A DNA stretch of 64,000 nucleotides from Rufibacter tibetensis (GTDB taxonomy: Bacteria; Bacteroidota; Bacteroidia; Cytophagales; Hymenobacteraceae), in assembly GCF_001310085.1 (NCBI RefSeq), contig NZ_CP012643.1, positions 2,387,001 through 2,451,000 on the forward strand, given 5' to 3'. Under the pieces are notes generated by a model that saw only the letters and a list, made by a program, of their open reading frames with translations, did no database searches and was not told the origin of the DNA. The position numbers and the translations under genes are program-made. Of the stretch, positions 17,979 through 27,817 are shown in pieces; position 1 is the first letter of the stretch; every line of letters starts with the position of its first letter.

Positions 17979-18015
17979 GAGGCTATTTTTTGTAAGGTGG
18001 GTTTAAAACAGCCTC
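17979..18015 (-). terminator. Hairpin at the uvrC 3' end (palindrome-family-like)
   Basis: GAGGCTATTTT (17979-17989) pairs with AAAACAGCCTC (18005-18015), ten of eleven positions, around a 15-base loop. It touches the uvrC stop codon. On the minus strand the 5' arm reads GAGGCTGTTTT, like the arm of the dispersed palindrome family. Confidence 0.5.
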
Positions 18016-19820
18016 TATTTAGCTGTTTGGGAAAAGTAGTCAATCAATAAGCGTGCTTTACTTTTACCAACCTCTGTTTCAAGTTCCTGTTGCGAGAGTT
18101 CAGCAATCTTCTTCACAGATTTGAACTTGCTCAAAAGTTTCTCAGCTGTTGCTGGACCTAACCCTTTGATCTTGGTTAATTCAGTTTGTAGTGTTCCCGC
18201 ATCACGGAGTGACCGGTGAAACGTGATACCAAACCGGTGCGCTTCGTTTCTAAGGCGCTGTATGAGTTTTAAGGTTTCTGATTTTTTATCTATGTAAAGA
18301 GGAAGAGTATCTCCAGGATAAAAGATCTCTTCTAGGCGCTTCGCGATACTCACAATGGCTACCTGACCATAAATGCCCAAGTCTTTCAGCGCCTTTACAG
18401 CCATTCCTAGCTGGCCTTTGCCACCATCTATGATGATTAACTGAGGTAAAGAGGCTCCTTCATCTATCAATCTCTTATACCGCCGGGTCACTACTTCATA
18501 CATAGAGGCAAAGTCATCAGGGCCAACAACAGTTTTGATATGGAAGTGGCGGTAATCTTTTTTAGACGGCTTGGCATTCCGGAAGCAAACCATAGAAGCA
18601 ACAGGGTTGTCGCCCTGAAAGTTGGAGTTGTCAAAACATTCAATGTGCTTAGGCAACTCAGTAAGCCGGAGGTCACGTTTCATGGTTTCCATAATCCTTA
18701 CTTCATTGCTGTCTTTAGACTTGTCCTGCATGCTCTCTTTTTCTTTACGCAAATAAAGAGCATTTTTCATGGACAGGTTCAGAAGCTTTCGCTTGTCTCC
18801 AATCTGCGGAACAGTCACTGTCACTCCTTCTAAGGGCAGAACAAGATCATCAATGTTCACCAGAATCTCTTTAGAAGAGCTTTCAAAATCGGACCGCAAC
18901 TGCATGATCATGGAAGCCAAAATGTCCTGATCGGTCTCTTCTAGTTTCTTCTGAAGTTCCAGAGACTGGGTTCCAATGATAGAGCCGTTCATTACTTTCA
19001 GGTAGTTGATGAAGGCGCATTTCTCATTGGAAGTAATGGTGAAAACATCAATATTGGTAAGGGTGTGGCTCACCACAGTTGACTTTGCCTGGAAATCATC
19101 CAGTAAGTCTAACTTCTGCTTGTATTGATGAGCCAGTTCATATTGATAATCTGCGGCAGCGGCAGACATGGCTTCTTTGAAGTAGTTCTTAGCTACTGTT
19201 AAGTTACCGGAGAGTATGTTTCTGATCTGCTGGATGTGGTCGTTATACTGGGCTTCATCATACAAGCCTTCACAAGGTCCTTTGCAATTGCCTATATGGT
19301 ACTCCAGACAAACCTTGAATTTGCCGGCTTCTATGTTGGCTTGGCTAAGATTGTAGCTGCAGGTGCGCAAGGGGTACAAGGTCCTGATCAGTTCCAGAAC
19401 CACGTACATGCTGGTCACACTGGGGTAAGGGCCAAAGTACCGGGAGCCATCGTTGAGTTTGTTACGAGTGCTTAAAACCCGCGGGAAACGTTCATTGGTG
19501 ATGCAAAGGAAAGGATAAGATTTGCCATCCTTCAGGAGGATGTTGTATTTAGGCTGATGCTGTTTTATAAGGTTGTTCTCCAGTAAAAAAGCATCAGCCT
19601 CGCTGTCTACAATTGTGAACTCTATGCGCTTAATCTGCGAGATAAGCTTAAGCGTTTTCTTGTTGTGCTGTTTAGAGGAATTGAAATAAGAGCTTACCCG
19701 TTTCCGGATGTCTATGGCCTTGCCTACATAGATGATTCCCTTGTCATCATAGTATTTATAGATGCCCGGCCGATGGGGCAAATGTTTTAATTGCTCTTTA
19801 ATCAATTCATCCGCAGCCAT
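18015..19820 (-). CDS. uvrC: Excinuclease ABC subunit C
   Basis: A 601-residue nucleotide-excision-repair nuclease that cuts on both sides of a lesion. It has the N-terminal GIY-YIG domain (RPGIYKYYDDKGIIYVGKA, about 16-95), a cysteine cluster (CLEYHIGNCKGPCEG, about 170), a UVR motif (about 205-240), the RNase H-like domain with IECFDNSNFQG and IIDGGKGQLG, and C-terminal helix-hairpin-helix repeats (IKGLGPATAEKLL). It is 16 bases after pbp1A and likely in the same operon. Confidence 0.97.
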   Translation of the reverse strand: MAADELIKEQLKHLPHRPGIYKYYDDKGIIYVGKAIDIRKRVSSYFNSSKQHNKKTLKLISQIKRIEFTIVDSEADAFLLENNLIKQHQPKYNILLKDGKSYPFLCITNERFPRVLSTRNKLNDGSRYFGPYPSVTSMYVVLELIRTLYPLRTCSYNLSQANIEAGKFKVCLEYHIGNCKGPCEGLYDEAQYNDHIQQIRNILSGNLTVAKNYFKEAMSAAAADYQYELAHQYKQKLDLLDDFQAKSTVVSHTLTNIDVFTITSNEKCAFINYLKVMNGSIIGTQSLELQKKLEETDQDILASMIMQLRSDFESSSKEILVNIDDLVLPLEGVTVTVPQIGDKRKLLNLSMKNALYLRKEKESMQDKSKDSNEVRIMETMKRDLRLTELPKHIECFDNSNFQGDNPVASMVCFRNAKPSKKDYRHFHIKTVVGPDDFASMYEVVTRRYKRLIDEGASLPQLIIIDGGKGQLGMAVKALKDLGIYGQVAIVSIAKRLEEIFYPGDTLPLYIDKKSETLKLIQRLRNEAHRFGITFHRSLRDAGTLQTELTKIKGLGPATAEKLLSKFKSVKKIAELSQQELETEVGKSKARLLIDYFSQTAK

Positions 19821-19836
19821 AAAATCTTCTTCCTTC

Positions 19837-22131
19837 TTAGAACGCTCCTTCCTCTACGTTTTGGGGCAGGGTAAGTGTTTGCTCTTTTTTTACGGAATCA
19901 GTAACGGTAGGGACAAAATGGGTTCCACCGCAATTGATGGAAGTAGAAAGTTCAGCAGGTTTAGGGAAAGCTCCTTTAGATACATTCAATGATTTATCGG
20001 CATAGACCTTCTTCATGAAGATGGCATAGATAGGCATGGCCAATTTGTTTCCTTGCCCATAAGCGGCACTTCTAAAGTGAATGCTTCGGTCTTCACCGCC
20101 CACCCAAATACCAGCAGCCAAATCTGGCGTGATGCCCATAAACCACGCATCTGAGTAGTTAGAGGTAGTTCCAGTCTTTGCCCCTATCTCATTTTTCAAA
20201 CCATACCGATGGCGAAGGCCATAATAGGCGGTACCACCCCGTACATCGGCGGAGCCCTGGAGCATGTGCACCATCAAATAAGCGGTCTCTTCGCTCAGCG
20301 CTTCAAGGGTCTTTGGAACAAACTCATGCAAAACTGTCCCGTTCTTGTCCTCAATCCTGATCAAATACTGTGGTTGGTTCCAGACCCCCTTGTTTACAAA
20401 GGTTCCGTACGCACCCACCATGTCATACAATGTTACGTCACTGGAACCCAAGGCCAGGGAAGGAACCGGATCAAGAGGAGTGGTGATTCCCATTCGTTTG
20501 GCTGTTTCTACCACTACTTCAGGCCCAAGTTTCTTCATGAGGTAAGTAGTAATGGTGTTCACTGAAAGTGCCAACGCTTCACGGAGAGAGTGACGGCGAC
20601 CGGTATAGACACCATCACTGTTCTTCGGAGTCCAAGGCTTACCATCTGGGTTGATGATTGTCACGGGAGCATCTGTTACTCTGTAGCAAGGAGAATACCC
20701 CGCTTCAATGGCTGCAGTGTACACGAAAGGCTTGAACGTTGAGCCAGGCTGACGTGCCCCTTGTTTTACGTGGTCATACTTGAAATACTTGTAATTGGTA
20801 CCACCTACCCAAGCTTTCACTTTTCCGGTTAAAGGATCCATGGCCATAAAACCGGCCTGCAGGTAATGTTTGTAATACCGTAAAGAGTCCATTGGACTCA
20901 TGATGGTGTCTTTTTCCCCTTTCCAGGAGAAGACTTTCATCGGAATTTTGTGATTCAGGTGGTACTTGATAGAATCTTCATCATCACCGTATTGCTCCAC
21001 CAAGCTCTTGTACCGGGCCGTTCTCTTGATTTGATCAGCCAAAAAGTTTTTGATCACGCGGCCATTTTCGTCAGTCCAGGGGCTGCGGCCTTTCCACTGC
21101 TGGAAGAATTCTTTCTGCATCACCTTCATATGCTGCTCCACAGCATCTTCGGCATGTTTTTGCATGCGAGAGTCAATGGTGGTATAGATTTTCAACCCAT
21201 CAGAATACAAGTCAAACCCATTGTCACGGCACCACTGCGCAAGTGATTTTCCAATTTCAGTCCGGAAGTAAGGAGCTAATCCTTTGTTCTGGTTTTCTAC
21301 GTTAAAGTCCAGTTTTATCGGCTTTGCCGTGGCAGCAGCGTAAGCCGGCTCATCAATGTAATTGTACTTGAGCATCTGATCCAACACGGTGTTCCGCCGA
21401 CTCATAGAACGTTCAGGACGGGTAACCGGGCTGTAGAAGGAAGGACCTTTCAAAACTCCAACCAGGGTAGCGCCTTCTTCTAAGGTAAGTTGCTCAGGCT
21501 CTTTGTTGAAAAAAGTTTTGGCCGCTACTTTTATGCCATAAGCATTGCTCCCGAAGTCAACGGTGTTCAGGTACATGAGCAGGATCTCTTTCTTGGTATA
21601 AGAGCGCTCCAGTTTCACAGACATGATCCATTCCTTGGTTTTGATGATGAGCATACGCAGCCCAGGCACATCGCTGAGCAAACCATTGTTCAAATCATCA
21701 CGGGTACGGAAAAGGTTACGGGCCAGCTGCTGGGTCAGGGTACTGGAACCACGGTCCTGCTTGCCGGTAAGTTTATAGTAGGGAACAGCTAATGTTCCTT
21801 TGAAGTCAATACCAGAGTGTTCCTCAAACCTAATGTCTTCTGTTGCAATTAAAGCATCTACCAAGGTCTTGGGCAACTGCTCATACGTGACAGGGCTCCT
21901 GTTTTCACGGAAGTATTTTCCTAAAAGCTGGCCATCTTCTGAATACACCTCTGAAGCCAGTTCACTTTTAGGGTTTTCCAGGGTTTTCAGGTTAGGAAGG
22001 TCGCCAAAAAGATTCAGGAAGTTGATGCTAACGGCAAAAACGTAAAGCAGGAAGAACAAAAATCCTCCAGCAAAAAATAGCCAAAGTGCCGAAATGACTT
22101 TTCGGAACTTATTATCAGGCGTAGACGACAT
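19837..22131 (-). CDS. Bifunctional penicillin-binding protein 1A
   Basis: A 764-residue class A PBP that polymerises glycan strands and cross-links peptides. One N-terminal membrane helix (about 15-38) precedes the GT51 domain with EDIRFEEHSGID and GSSTLTQQLARNL. The transpeptidase domain has the active-site STFK (in QPGSTFKPF), SVN and KTGTTSN motifs. I start at the ATG of MSSTPDNKF, one base after the upstream stop; an in-frame ATG seven codons earlier lies inside the upstream gene. It is between the sprE-like gene and uvrC. Confidence 0.96.
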   Translation of the reverse strand: MSSTPDNKFRKVISALWLFFAGGFLFFLLYVFAVSINFLNLFGDLPNLKTLENPKSELASEVYSEDGQLLGKYFRENRSPVTYEQLPKTLVDALIATEDIRFEEHSGIDFKGTLAVPYYKLTGKQDRGSSTLTQQLARNLFRTRDDLNNGLLSDVPGLRMLIIKTKEWIMSVKLERSYTKKEILLMYLNTVDFGSNAYGIKVAAKTFFNKEPEQLTLEEGATLVGVLKGPSFYSPVTRPERSMSRRNTVLDQMLKYNYIDEPAYAAATAKPIKLDFNVENQNKGLAPYFRTEIGKSLAQWCRDNGFDLYSDGLKIYTTIDSRMQKHAEDAVEQHMKVMQKEFFQQWKGRSPWTDENGRVIKNFLADQIKRTARYKSLVEQYGDDEDSIKYHLNHKIPMKVFSWKGEKDTIMSPMDSLRYYKHYLQAGFMAMDPLTGKVKAWVGGTNYKYFKYDHVKQGARQPGSTFKPFVYTAAIEAGYSPCYRVTDAPVTIINPDGKPWTPKNSDGVYTGRRHSLREALALSVNTITTYLMKKLGPEVVVETAKRMGITTPLDPVPSLALGSSDVTLYDMVGAYGTFVNKGVWNQPQYLIRIEDKNGTVLHEFVPKTLEALSEETAYLMVHMLQGSADVRGGTAYYGLRHRYGLKNEIGAKTGTTSNYSDAWFMGITPDLAAGIWVGGEDRSIHFRSAAYGQGNKLAMPIYAIFMKKVYADKSLNVSKGAFPKPAELSTSINCGGTHFVPTVTDSVKKEQTLTLPQNVEEGAF

Positions 22132-22132
22132 G

Positions 22133-24718
22133 CTATTTGTAATTATTTTCAAAGAAATCTACATACTGCGCGATATCTCCCAGCTTTCTAAGTAAAGTCA
22201 GGTTAGCTTCAGTGATCACAAAGGTAGCAAATTTCGGGCCTTTTAAATTGGCTAATGGTGAAGTGCGGGAGGCTTGTAATTTGGTGTACTGTTCCGCAGT
22301 TTTATAGTCTGGCAAAGCTCTAACCAAAAGCAGAGTGGTGCTGTCCTGAAACGCCACAGGTTGCAAGGTGAGCTGTTTCTTAGGGTGAAAGCGGCTGTTG
22401 TACTTGCCATAGGCGGTAATAAGCTGACGCAGCGCCAAGCTGTCACCGGTATGTACAATCACAAATAGATGGGGCTTGCTTCTCTCTGCCTTGTAGGTAG
22501 GCACTTCCTCTTTAGGAACAATTGCTGCGCTGCGAACAGGAGCTTTAGCCAATTCCCCTGATTCATAGCGCAAGTACAGGTTCATGAAATCCCTCGCCTG
22601 AGGCAACAATGGGCTTTCTGGGTACTGAATCAGGAATTTCTCCATAGCAGCCCTGAATGTAGCGGCTGGTTGGGTGCGACCTGTCACCAAAGCCCTTAGA
22701 AAAGCAATCTGATCCTTTATATCGTTTTGCGGATACTTTTGAGAAAGAGAAGCTAAAACATTCAACGTTTCTGGGTATTTCTCTTTTTCATACAACACGT
22801 AAGCTGAGTCATACAATGCATGCGCGGCCAGGTTCTCCGCGGAGTACGTCCGGAGGAAGTCTGGTTGGTCAATGAGTCTGCTGTATTTAGAGTTAGGGAA
22901 ACGCTGCTTCAGGGTCTGGGCAAATTGAGCAGCTTTCTCTTGTTGCTGTTGCCCCTGAGCTAATACGTACAAACTGTAATAAACTTCAGAAGCATGGGTA
23001 GAAGCAGGAAAGCGCTCTAACAACTGGAGAAACGTTTGGGAAGCTTTTTCAGGTTCGCGTAAACGTTGCTGGTAAATATTGCCCAAGGTGAACAAAGCCT
23101 CCTCAATGCGCTTGTTAGATACTTGTAACTGCTCTGGAGTGACCGGGATGGCAGCCAGGTAATCTGCCTGTTGTTGGGCCGCCGCAGAGGCCAAGGCGGC
23201 ACTGTCAACCCCTATGTTAGTCACGGGTCCTGCCGTAAGTGGCGTAGACCCTGAAACAGCCGTAATGCGACGCCAGTTATCTTGTAATGGGCGGTCTCCC
23301 CAACTGCGCAAAAAGTCATTGCGGGCACTGGCACGAGCCGCTGGGTTGTCAAAGTACCAGGTGCTGCCATTGGTGCCTGCCCCGCCAATGGGGAGCGTAG
23401 CTGTTTGTGTAAAGTTTGCAGGGTTGGCAGTGGCATTACTGGCCGCCAAAGCGGCTGCGGCGGCCTGTTCCCGCTCTCGGGTAATCTGTTCGGCCACCCG
23501 TTGAGCGCGCTCAGTAGGGTTTAACTTTCCTAACGCCTGTAAACTATCTTCTGCCCTTATGATTTCTAACTGCTCTGTGAAAGCGGTTAGAACGGTGCGT
23601 CTGTCAGATAGCTCTTCATATCCCAAAGCCGTTGGTGGCAATAGTTGAAGAGTACTGTCATAGTAAGCCTGTGCTAACTTGTACTGCTGCAGGTGATCAT
23701 AGTAAATCTGACCAGCCAGTAAATAAGAATAAGCCTTTTGGGCAGTATTGGTTGTAGAAGCCGCTGTAGACCTTTTAAGCAGAGTTAAGGCTTCAGAATA
23801 CTCTTTTTGCCTTAGTTCCAGTTTCGCTAGATCGTAATAGATTTTGTCTAAGTACTCTTTGTTTTTATCGTCCTTAGCCAATTTGTACAGGAACTCTTCT
23901 ACCTTGTTCTGGTCTGTCACGTCTTTCAGCTCAGTCACCTGCGCCAGGTTCAGGCTAGAATAGAAACCTAATTCATAAGGAGGGCGCTTCTTCAATACCT
24001 TGGCAAATTGCTCGTAGGCTTTGGCGTCCTGGTTTGTGGCTTGGTACAACTGGCCCAAAATAAACCGGAGCCGTGACTCCTTGTCCCGCTTATTAGCGAG
24101 CGGAATGGCTTTCTCCAGGTTCTCAATAATGAACGGCACGTTGTTCTGGATACTTGCCAGTTGGGCCCTGGTCAAAAGCAGTTCTCGTCCATTGTCCTCA
24201 TTCATGCGCTCTTTCCGGAACTGCTCAGAAATAGAAGATGCCTGGTCATAGTCTTTCTGCCGCATGGCCAGACGCATCATCCAGATCATTGCTTCATGGC
24301 GTGCGTGGCGGTCTGGGCTGGTGGTTTGTACAAACCTGAAGGTTTTCAGGGCTTCCGCATCTTCGCGCTGGTAGTAGCGGGCCTTGCCAATCAATACATA
24401 GCAGTCATCAATCCACCGTGATTTTGGGTGGCGTGCAATGGGAAAGGAGGCTCTTTTAATCACCTCATCCAGGTCAGGGGCCAGAGTTTTAAGAACCGTG
24501 GTGTCTTGCGGCGGCAGGATGTCCAGAACGCGGTTATAGTCATTGATGTGGGCAGCTTCCAACCGGGCCTCAACCTCCTCCATCTTTTCGCGAGCCAAAA
24601 AATACCCGTTAAACTGGGCATTCACATTTCGGTAGAGCCTACCCAAAGGTTTGTCTGAAGAGCAGCCAGCTAAGGTGCCCATAAGAAGGAAGAAAAGGAG
24701 AAAACGTGTCAGCTTCAA
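22133..24718 (-). CDS. TPR lipoprotein, PorW/SprE-like (type IX secretion)
   Basis: An 861-residue lipoprotein (lipobox LAGC, Cys19) composed mainly of tetratricopeptide-like helical repeats, with a Ala-rich less ordered region at about 410-480. The motif NVNAQFNGYFLAREKMEE after the lipid anchor fits the PorW/SprE family, whose members link T9SS outer-membrane parts to the motor. The assignment rests on length, lipobox, TPR content, that motif and nearness to gldKLMN. A generic TPR lipoprotein is the alternative. First gene of the minus-strand run ending with uvrC. Confidence 0.75.
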   Translation of the reverse strand: MKLTRFLLFFLLMGTLAGCSSDKPLGRLYRNVNAQFNGYFLAREKMEEVEARLEAAHINDYNRVLDILPPQDTTVLKTLAPDLDEVIKRASFPIARHPKSRWIDDCYVLIGKARYYQREDAEALKTFRFVQTTSPDRHARHEAMIWMMRLAMRQKDYDQASSISEQFRKERMNEDNGRELLLTRAQLASIQNNVPFIIENLEKAIPLANKRDKESRLRFILGQLYQATNQDAKAYEQFAKVLKKRPPYELGFYSSLNLAQVTELKDVTDQNKVEEFLYKLAKDDKNKEYLDKIYYDLAKLELRQKEYSEALTLLKRSTAASTTNTAQKAYSYLLAGQIYYDHLQQYKLAQAYYDSTLQLLPPTALGYEELSDRRTVLTAFTEQLEIIRAEDSLQALGKLNPTERAQRVAEQITREREQAAAAALAASNATANPANFTQTATLPIGGAGTNGSTWYFDNPAARASARNDFLRSWGDRPLQDNWRRITAVSGSTPLTAGPVTNIGVDSAALASAAAQQQADYLAAIPVTPEQLQVSNKRIEEALFTLGNIYQQRLREPEKASQTFLQLLERFPASTHASEVYYSLYVLAQGQQQQEKAAQFAQTLKQRFPNSKYSRLIDQPDFLRTYSAENLAAHALYDSAYVLYEKEKYPETLNVLASLSQKYPQNDIKDQIAFLRALVTGRTQPAATFRAAMEKFLIQYPESPLLPQARDFMNLYLRYESGELAKAPVRSAAIVPKEEVPTYKAERSKPHLFVIVHTGDSLALRQLITAYGKYNSRFHPKKQLTLQPVAFQDSTTLLLVRALPDYKTAEQYTKLQASRTSPLANLKGPKFATFVITEANLTLLRKLGDIAQYVDFFENNYK

Positions 24719-25071
24719 CGTAAAGTCAAAAATGTTGGAATATAAGTAGAACTACCCAGAGCCCTTTTTTATTTTATGCGTGTTCTTGCCAAAACAAGCC
24801 AGAAATGCGGAGCTTGAACGTGAAGGTTCAGCCTTGGCAAGGCAAGAAACAAATTTACATTATTTTATGCTCTTGTCCGCTACTACGTAAGAGGCCGGAT
24901 AAGAGGTAATTGAAGTAATTTCAATTTTGTCTGAACCAGATGGGTTTTACGCCCGTTTTCTTAAAAATACACACCAAACAGTTTATCATCAGCAGATAAG
25001 TCCTCTGGGCAAATCTTTCTGCCGAAGGTGAGCAATGGATTAGTACCTTTGTAGAAACAGGAGCAGACCGC
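24719..25071. other. Divergent promoter region, sprE-like / atp operon
   Basis: No gene seen in about 350 bases. On the minus strand TAAATTTG (plus 24850-24857) could be a -7 element, which would give a leader of about 125 bases for the sprE-like gene. That leader contains the inverted arms CTTGCCAA (24785-24792) and TTGGCAAG (24834-24841). A 7-base dyad AATTGAA/TTCAATT lies at 24908-24926. The atp promoter is at the right end. Confidence 0.5.
25044..25051 (+). promoter_or_regulatory. -7 element of the ATP synthase operon
   Basis: TACCTTTG, an exact TAnnTTTG match, 20 bases before the atpZ start codon. A start site about 5 bases downstream leaves a leader of roughly 16 bases. The -33 TTG is not clear. 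Confidence 0.55.
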
Positions 25072-25311
25072 ATGGAGCCTACCCAACCGTCGTCACCCAG
25101 GCCAAAGAAAAATTCTGAGGTTAAACCTTACCTGAAATATTCTGGTTTGGCGTTCCAGATGATTGCCATAATGGGAGGCGCAGCATTGGGTGGCCGCAAG
25201 TTAGATGCCTACTTCCAGAATGAGACGCCCTGGTGGACATTGGGGCTTCTAGCAGTGGCGGTTTTTGCCAGCATGTATTCTGTAATTGTGTCCTTAACCC
25301 ATAAGAAGTAA
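25072..25311 (+). CDS. AtpZ/AtpI family protein
   Basis: A 79-residue protein with two membrane helices (about 22-42 and 52-74) separated by a short loop with DAYFQNETPWW. The pattern YSGLAFQMIAIMGGAALGGRKLD is typical of AtpZ/AtpI-type proteins encoded ahead of ATP synthase operons and thought to help c-ring assembly or Mg uptake. It begins the atp operon; the next gene starts 6 bases later. Confidence 0.85.
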   Translation: MEPTQPSSPRPKKNSEVKPYLKYSGLAFQMIAIMGGAALGGRKLDAYFQNETPWWTLGLLAVAVFASMYSVIVSLTHKK

Positions 25312-25317
25312 GATCTG

Positions 25318-25701
25318 GTGAATTTTATTAGAGGCATGCTTTTGCTCACCGGATTGGTGATTCTTCTGATCATTGCCCTGCTCCAATTCACAGGAGATGG
25401 ATTGGTTCATTCCTATATCTGGCTTATGTTGGGCTTCTTTGTGTTTGTGACCTGTTTTTCCCATTATGTGGCAAACCTGGGTCTCAGGCATGATTCTGAG
25501 AACTTACATGCTTATTATTTTGCCTCCATGGGCATACGCATGGTGCTATCTATAATAGTAGTTTTTGTATATAGATACTTCCATGAAGAGCAGGTAGTAC
25601 AATTCGTCATAAACTTTTTCGTCCTTTATTTTATTTATACCGCATTTGAAATCTACGCTTTGTTGAGTAACTTGCGCCGAAATTCAAAAAAGCATGCATA
25701 G
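25318..25701 (+). CDS. Small membrane protein of the atp operon (AtpI-like)
   Basis: A 127-residue protein of four hydrophobic helices, starting at a GTG codon 6 bases after atpZ. It sits where subunit I (AtpI) is found in many operons and its size and topology agree, but sequence similarity is weak and I treat the function as inferred. The middle block LHAYYFASMGIRMVLSIIVVF and C-terminal FEIYALLSNLRRNSKK are the most distinctive parts. Confidence 0.75.
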   Translation: MNFIRGMLLLTGLVILLIIALLQFTGDGLVHSYIWLMLGFFVFVTCFSHYVANLGLRHDSENLHAYYFASMGIRMVLSIIVVFVYRYFHEEQVVQFVINFFVLYFIYTAFEIYALLSNLRRNSKKHA

Positions 25702-25744
25702 GGCAATGCACTTATATAAAACCATTGCTTATAATCCGCTCTGA

Positions 25745-26827
25745 ATGAAGAAGATACTTTTAATTCTGCTTTCTTTTCTTACTTTCTCCGCCCAAGCGGC
25801 AGAATCTGCCGAAGGTGAGGAATTTAGTCCTGGTGATATGATCATGCACCACGTAGGTGATGATTATGTATGGGAGTTTGCACACGGTGTAACACTGCCT
25901 TTGCCAGTTATATTATACGGGGAGAATGGATTAGATATTTTCTCTTCCAGCAACTTCTTCAATGAAAACCATGAATTGCAGCCTTACAAAGGGTATGTGA
26001 TGGAACATGGCCATATTTATTATGCCAACGAAGAAGGTGAGCCAAGAACGGTCAAAGGAGAAAACGGCGAAGAAAAGCCTGTAGGTCCCATTGATTTGTC
26101 TATCACCAAGAACGTGGCTTCCATGTTCGTAAGTGTGCTCCTGCTGTTTGTTGTGTTTTTGTCCATTGCTGGGTCATACAAAAAGAACCGTGGCCGCGCG
26201 CCAAGAGGCCTTCAGTCTTTCTTTGAGCCCATCATTGTGTTTGTGCGTGATGATATCGCCAAAACCAACATTGGTCCTAAGTATGAGCGCTATATGCCGT
26301 ACCTGCTGACGATTTTCTTCTTTATTTGGTTTAACAACCTATTGGGTTTGATCCCAGGTGGTGCTAACCTGACCGGTAACATAGCGGTGACTTTGACGCT
26401 GGCGGTATTTACGTTGTTGATTACTGTATTTAGCGGTAACAAGTCTTATTGGGGACACATCTTCAACACACCTGGTGTTCCGTGGTGGTTAAAGTGGGGT
26501 ATTCCAATCATGCCGCTGGTAGAAGTAATAGGTATCTTCACTAAGCCATTCTCCTTGATGGTTCGTCTTTTTGCTAACATCACAGCAGGGCACATCATCA
26601 TTCTGAGCTTGTTTAGCTTGATCTTTATCTTTGAAAGTGTGGCCATTGGTCCGGTGAGTGTGGCGTTTGCTACGTTCATGAACTTTCTGGAGTTGTTCGT
26701 AGCCTTGTTGCAGGCCTACATTTTTACGTTGCTGTCTGCCATGTACTTTGGTGGTGCGGTAGAAGAGCACGATCATCATACTGACTTGGGGCATGGTGAT
26801 GCTCCTCATGTAGTAACTGCTCATTAA
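25745..26827 (+). CDS. atpB: ATP synthase F0 subunit a
   Basis: A 360-residue membrane subunit that forms the proton half-channels against the c-ring. It has a signal-like N-terminus and a long extracytoplasmic extension (about 20-115) typical of Bacteroidota, then five to six helices. The block SLMVRLFANITAGHIIIL contains the essential arginine. The His/Asp-rich C-terminal tail (EEHDHHTDLGHGDAPH) is unusual-looking but short. Located 43 bases after the AtpI-like gene. Confidence 0.95.
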   Translation: MKKILLILLSFLTFSAQAAESAEGEEFSPGDMIMHHVGDDYVWEFAHGVTLPLPVILYGENGLDIFSSSNFFNENHELQPYKGYVMEHGHIYYANEEGEPRTVKGENGEEKPVGPIDLSITKNVASMFVSVLLLFVVFLSIAGSYKKNRGRAPRGLQSFFEPIIVFVRDDIAKTNIGPKYERYMPYLLTIFFFIWFNNLLGLIPGGANLTGNIAVTLTLAVFTLLITVFSGNKSYWGHIFNTPGVPWWLKWGIPIMPLVEVIGIFTKPFSLMVRLFANITAGHIIILSLFSLIFIFESVAIGPVSVAFATFMNFLELFVALLQAYIFTLLSAMYFGGAVEEHDHHTDLGHGDAPHVVTAH

Positions 26828-27124
<297 letters not shown>

Positions 27125-27138
27125 GAAAGCATTTGTTG

Positions 27139-27176
27139 CGTCTCCCGTCCTGACGATTGGTCTGGACCGGGAGACG
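27139..27176 (+). ncRNA. Intra-operon hairpin between atpE and atpF
   Basis: CGTCTCCCG (27139-27147) pairs perfectly with CGGGAGACG (27168-27176), and the stem extends inward with TCC/GGA after a one-base bulge. It is GC-rich, lies 15 bases after the atpE stop and has no T tract, so it looks more like a 3'-protecting or partial-stop structure than a full terminator. Confidence 0.6.
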
Positions 27177-27250
27177 TCAATAAAGGAGGAGTAGCATTAG
27201 TAGTAGTTATAGTTGAGAGAAAGCTTTTCTCTAAAAATAAACTTTGTAAA

Positions 27251-27748
27251 ATGAATCCATTAGTAACCCCTAGTATCGGATTACTTTTCTGGCAAGTAGT
27301 CACCTTTTTGGTGGTGCTTTTGCTGTTGTCAAAGTTTGCGTGGAAGCCTATCATGAAGGCTCTTCGTGAGCGAGAAGAAAATATTGATGCTGCTCTAAGC
27401 ATGGCCGAAAAAGCTAAGCTGGAAATGCAGGCGTTAAAAGCAGATAACGAGCGTCTTTTACACGAGGCCCGTGCTGAGCGTGAGCGTATCTTGAAAGAAG
27501 CAACTGACGCGGCTACCCATTTGGTGGAGAATGCTCGTGCTAAAGCCAATGAAGAAGGCCAGCGCATGATTGAGCAGGCCCGTGTTTCAATTGTGAATGA
27601 GAAAAAGGCAGCCTTAACTGAGGTGAAAAACCTGGCCGCTACCTTGTCCATTGACATTGCAGAGAAACTGATCAGACGTGAATTGCAAGATGCCCAGGCG
27701 CAGCAAGCACTGGTTAGGAGCTATCTGCAGGAAACGCCGCTTAGCTAA
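27251..27748 (+). CDS. atpF: ATP synthase F0 subunit b
   Basis: A 165-residue stator subunit: one N-terminal membrane helix (about 9-28, LFWQVVTFLVVLLLLSKFAW) and a long charged helix with KPIMKALREREENIDAALSMAEKAK. It links F0 to the delta subunit on F1. Placement between atpE and atpH is as expected. Confidence 0.96.
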   Translation: MNPLVTPSIGLLFWQVVTFLVVLLLLSKFAWKPIMKALREREENIDAALSMAEKAKLEMQALKADNERLLHEARAERERILKEATDAATHLVENARAKANEEGQRMIEQARVSIVNEKKAALTEVKNLAATLSIDIAEKLIRRELQDAQAQQALVRSYLQETPLS

Positions 27749-27817
27749 GAACGGACGGCGAGCTGCTTCCCGCCCCGGAAAAGGAAGCGAATCGTTTTAA
27801 ACACGCAAGAGAAAAAA

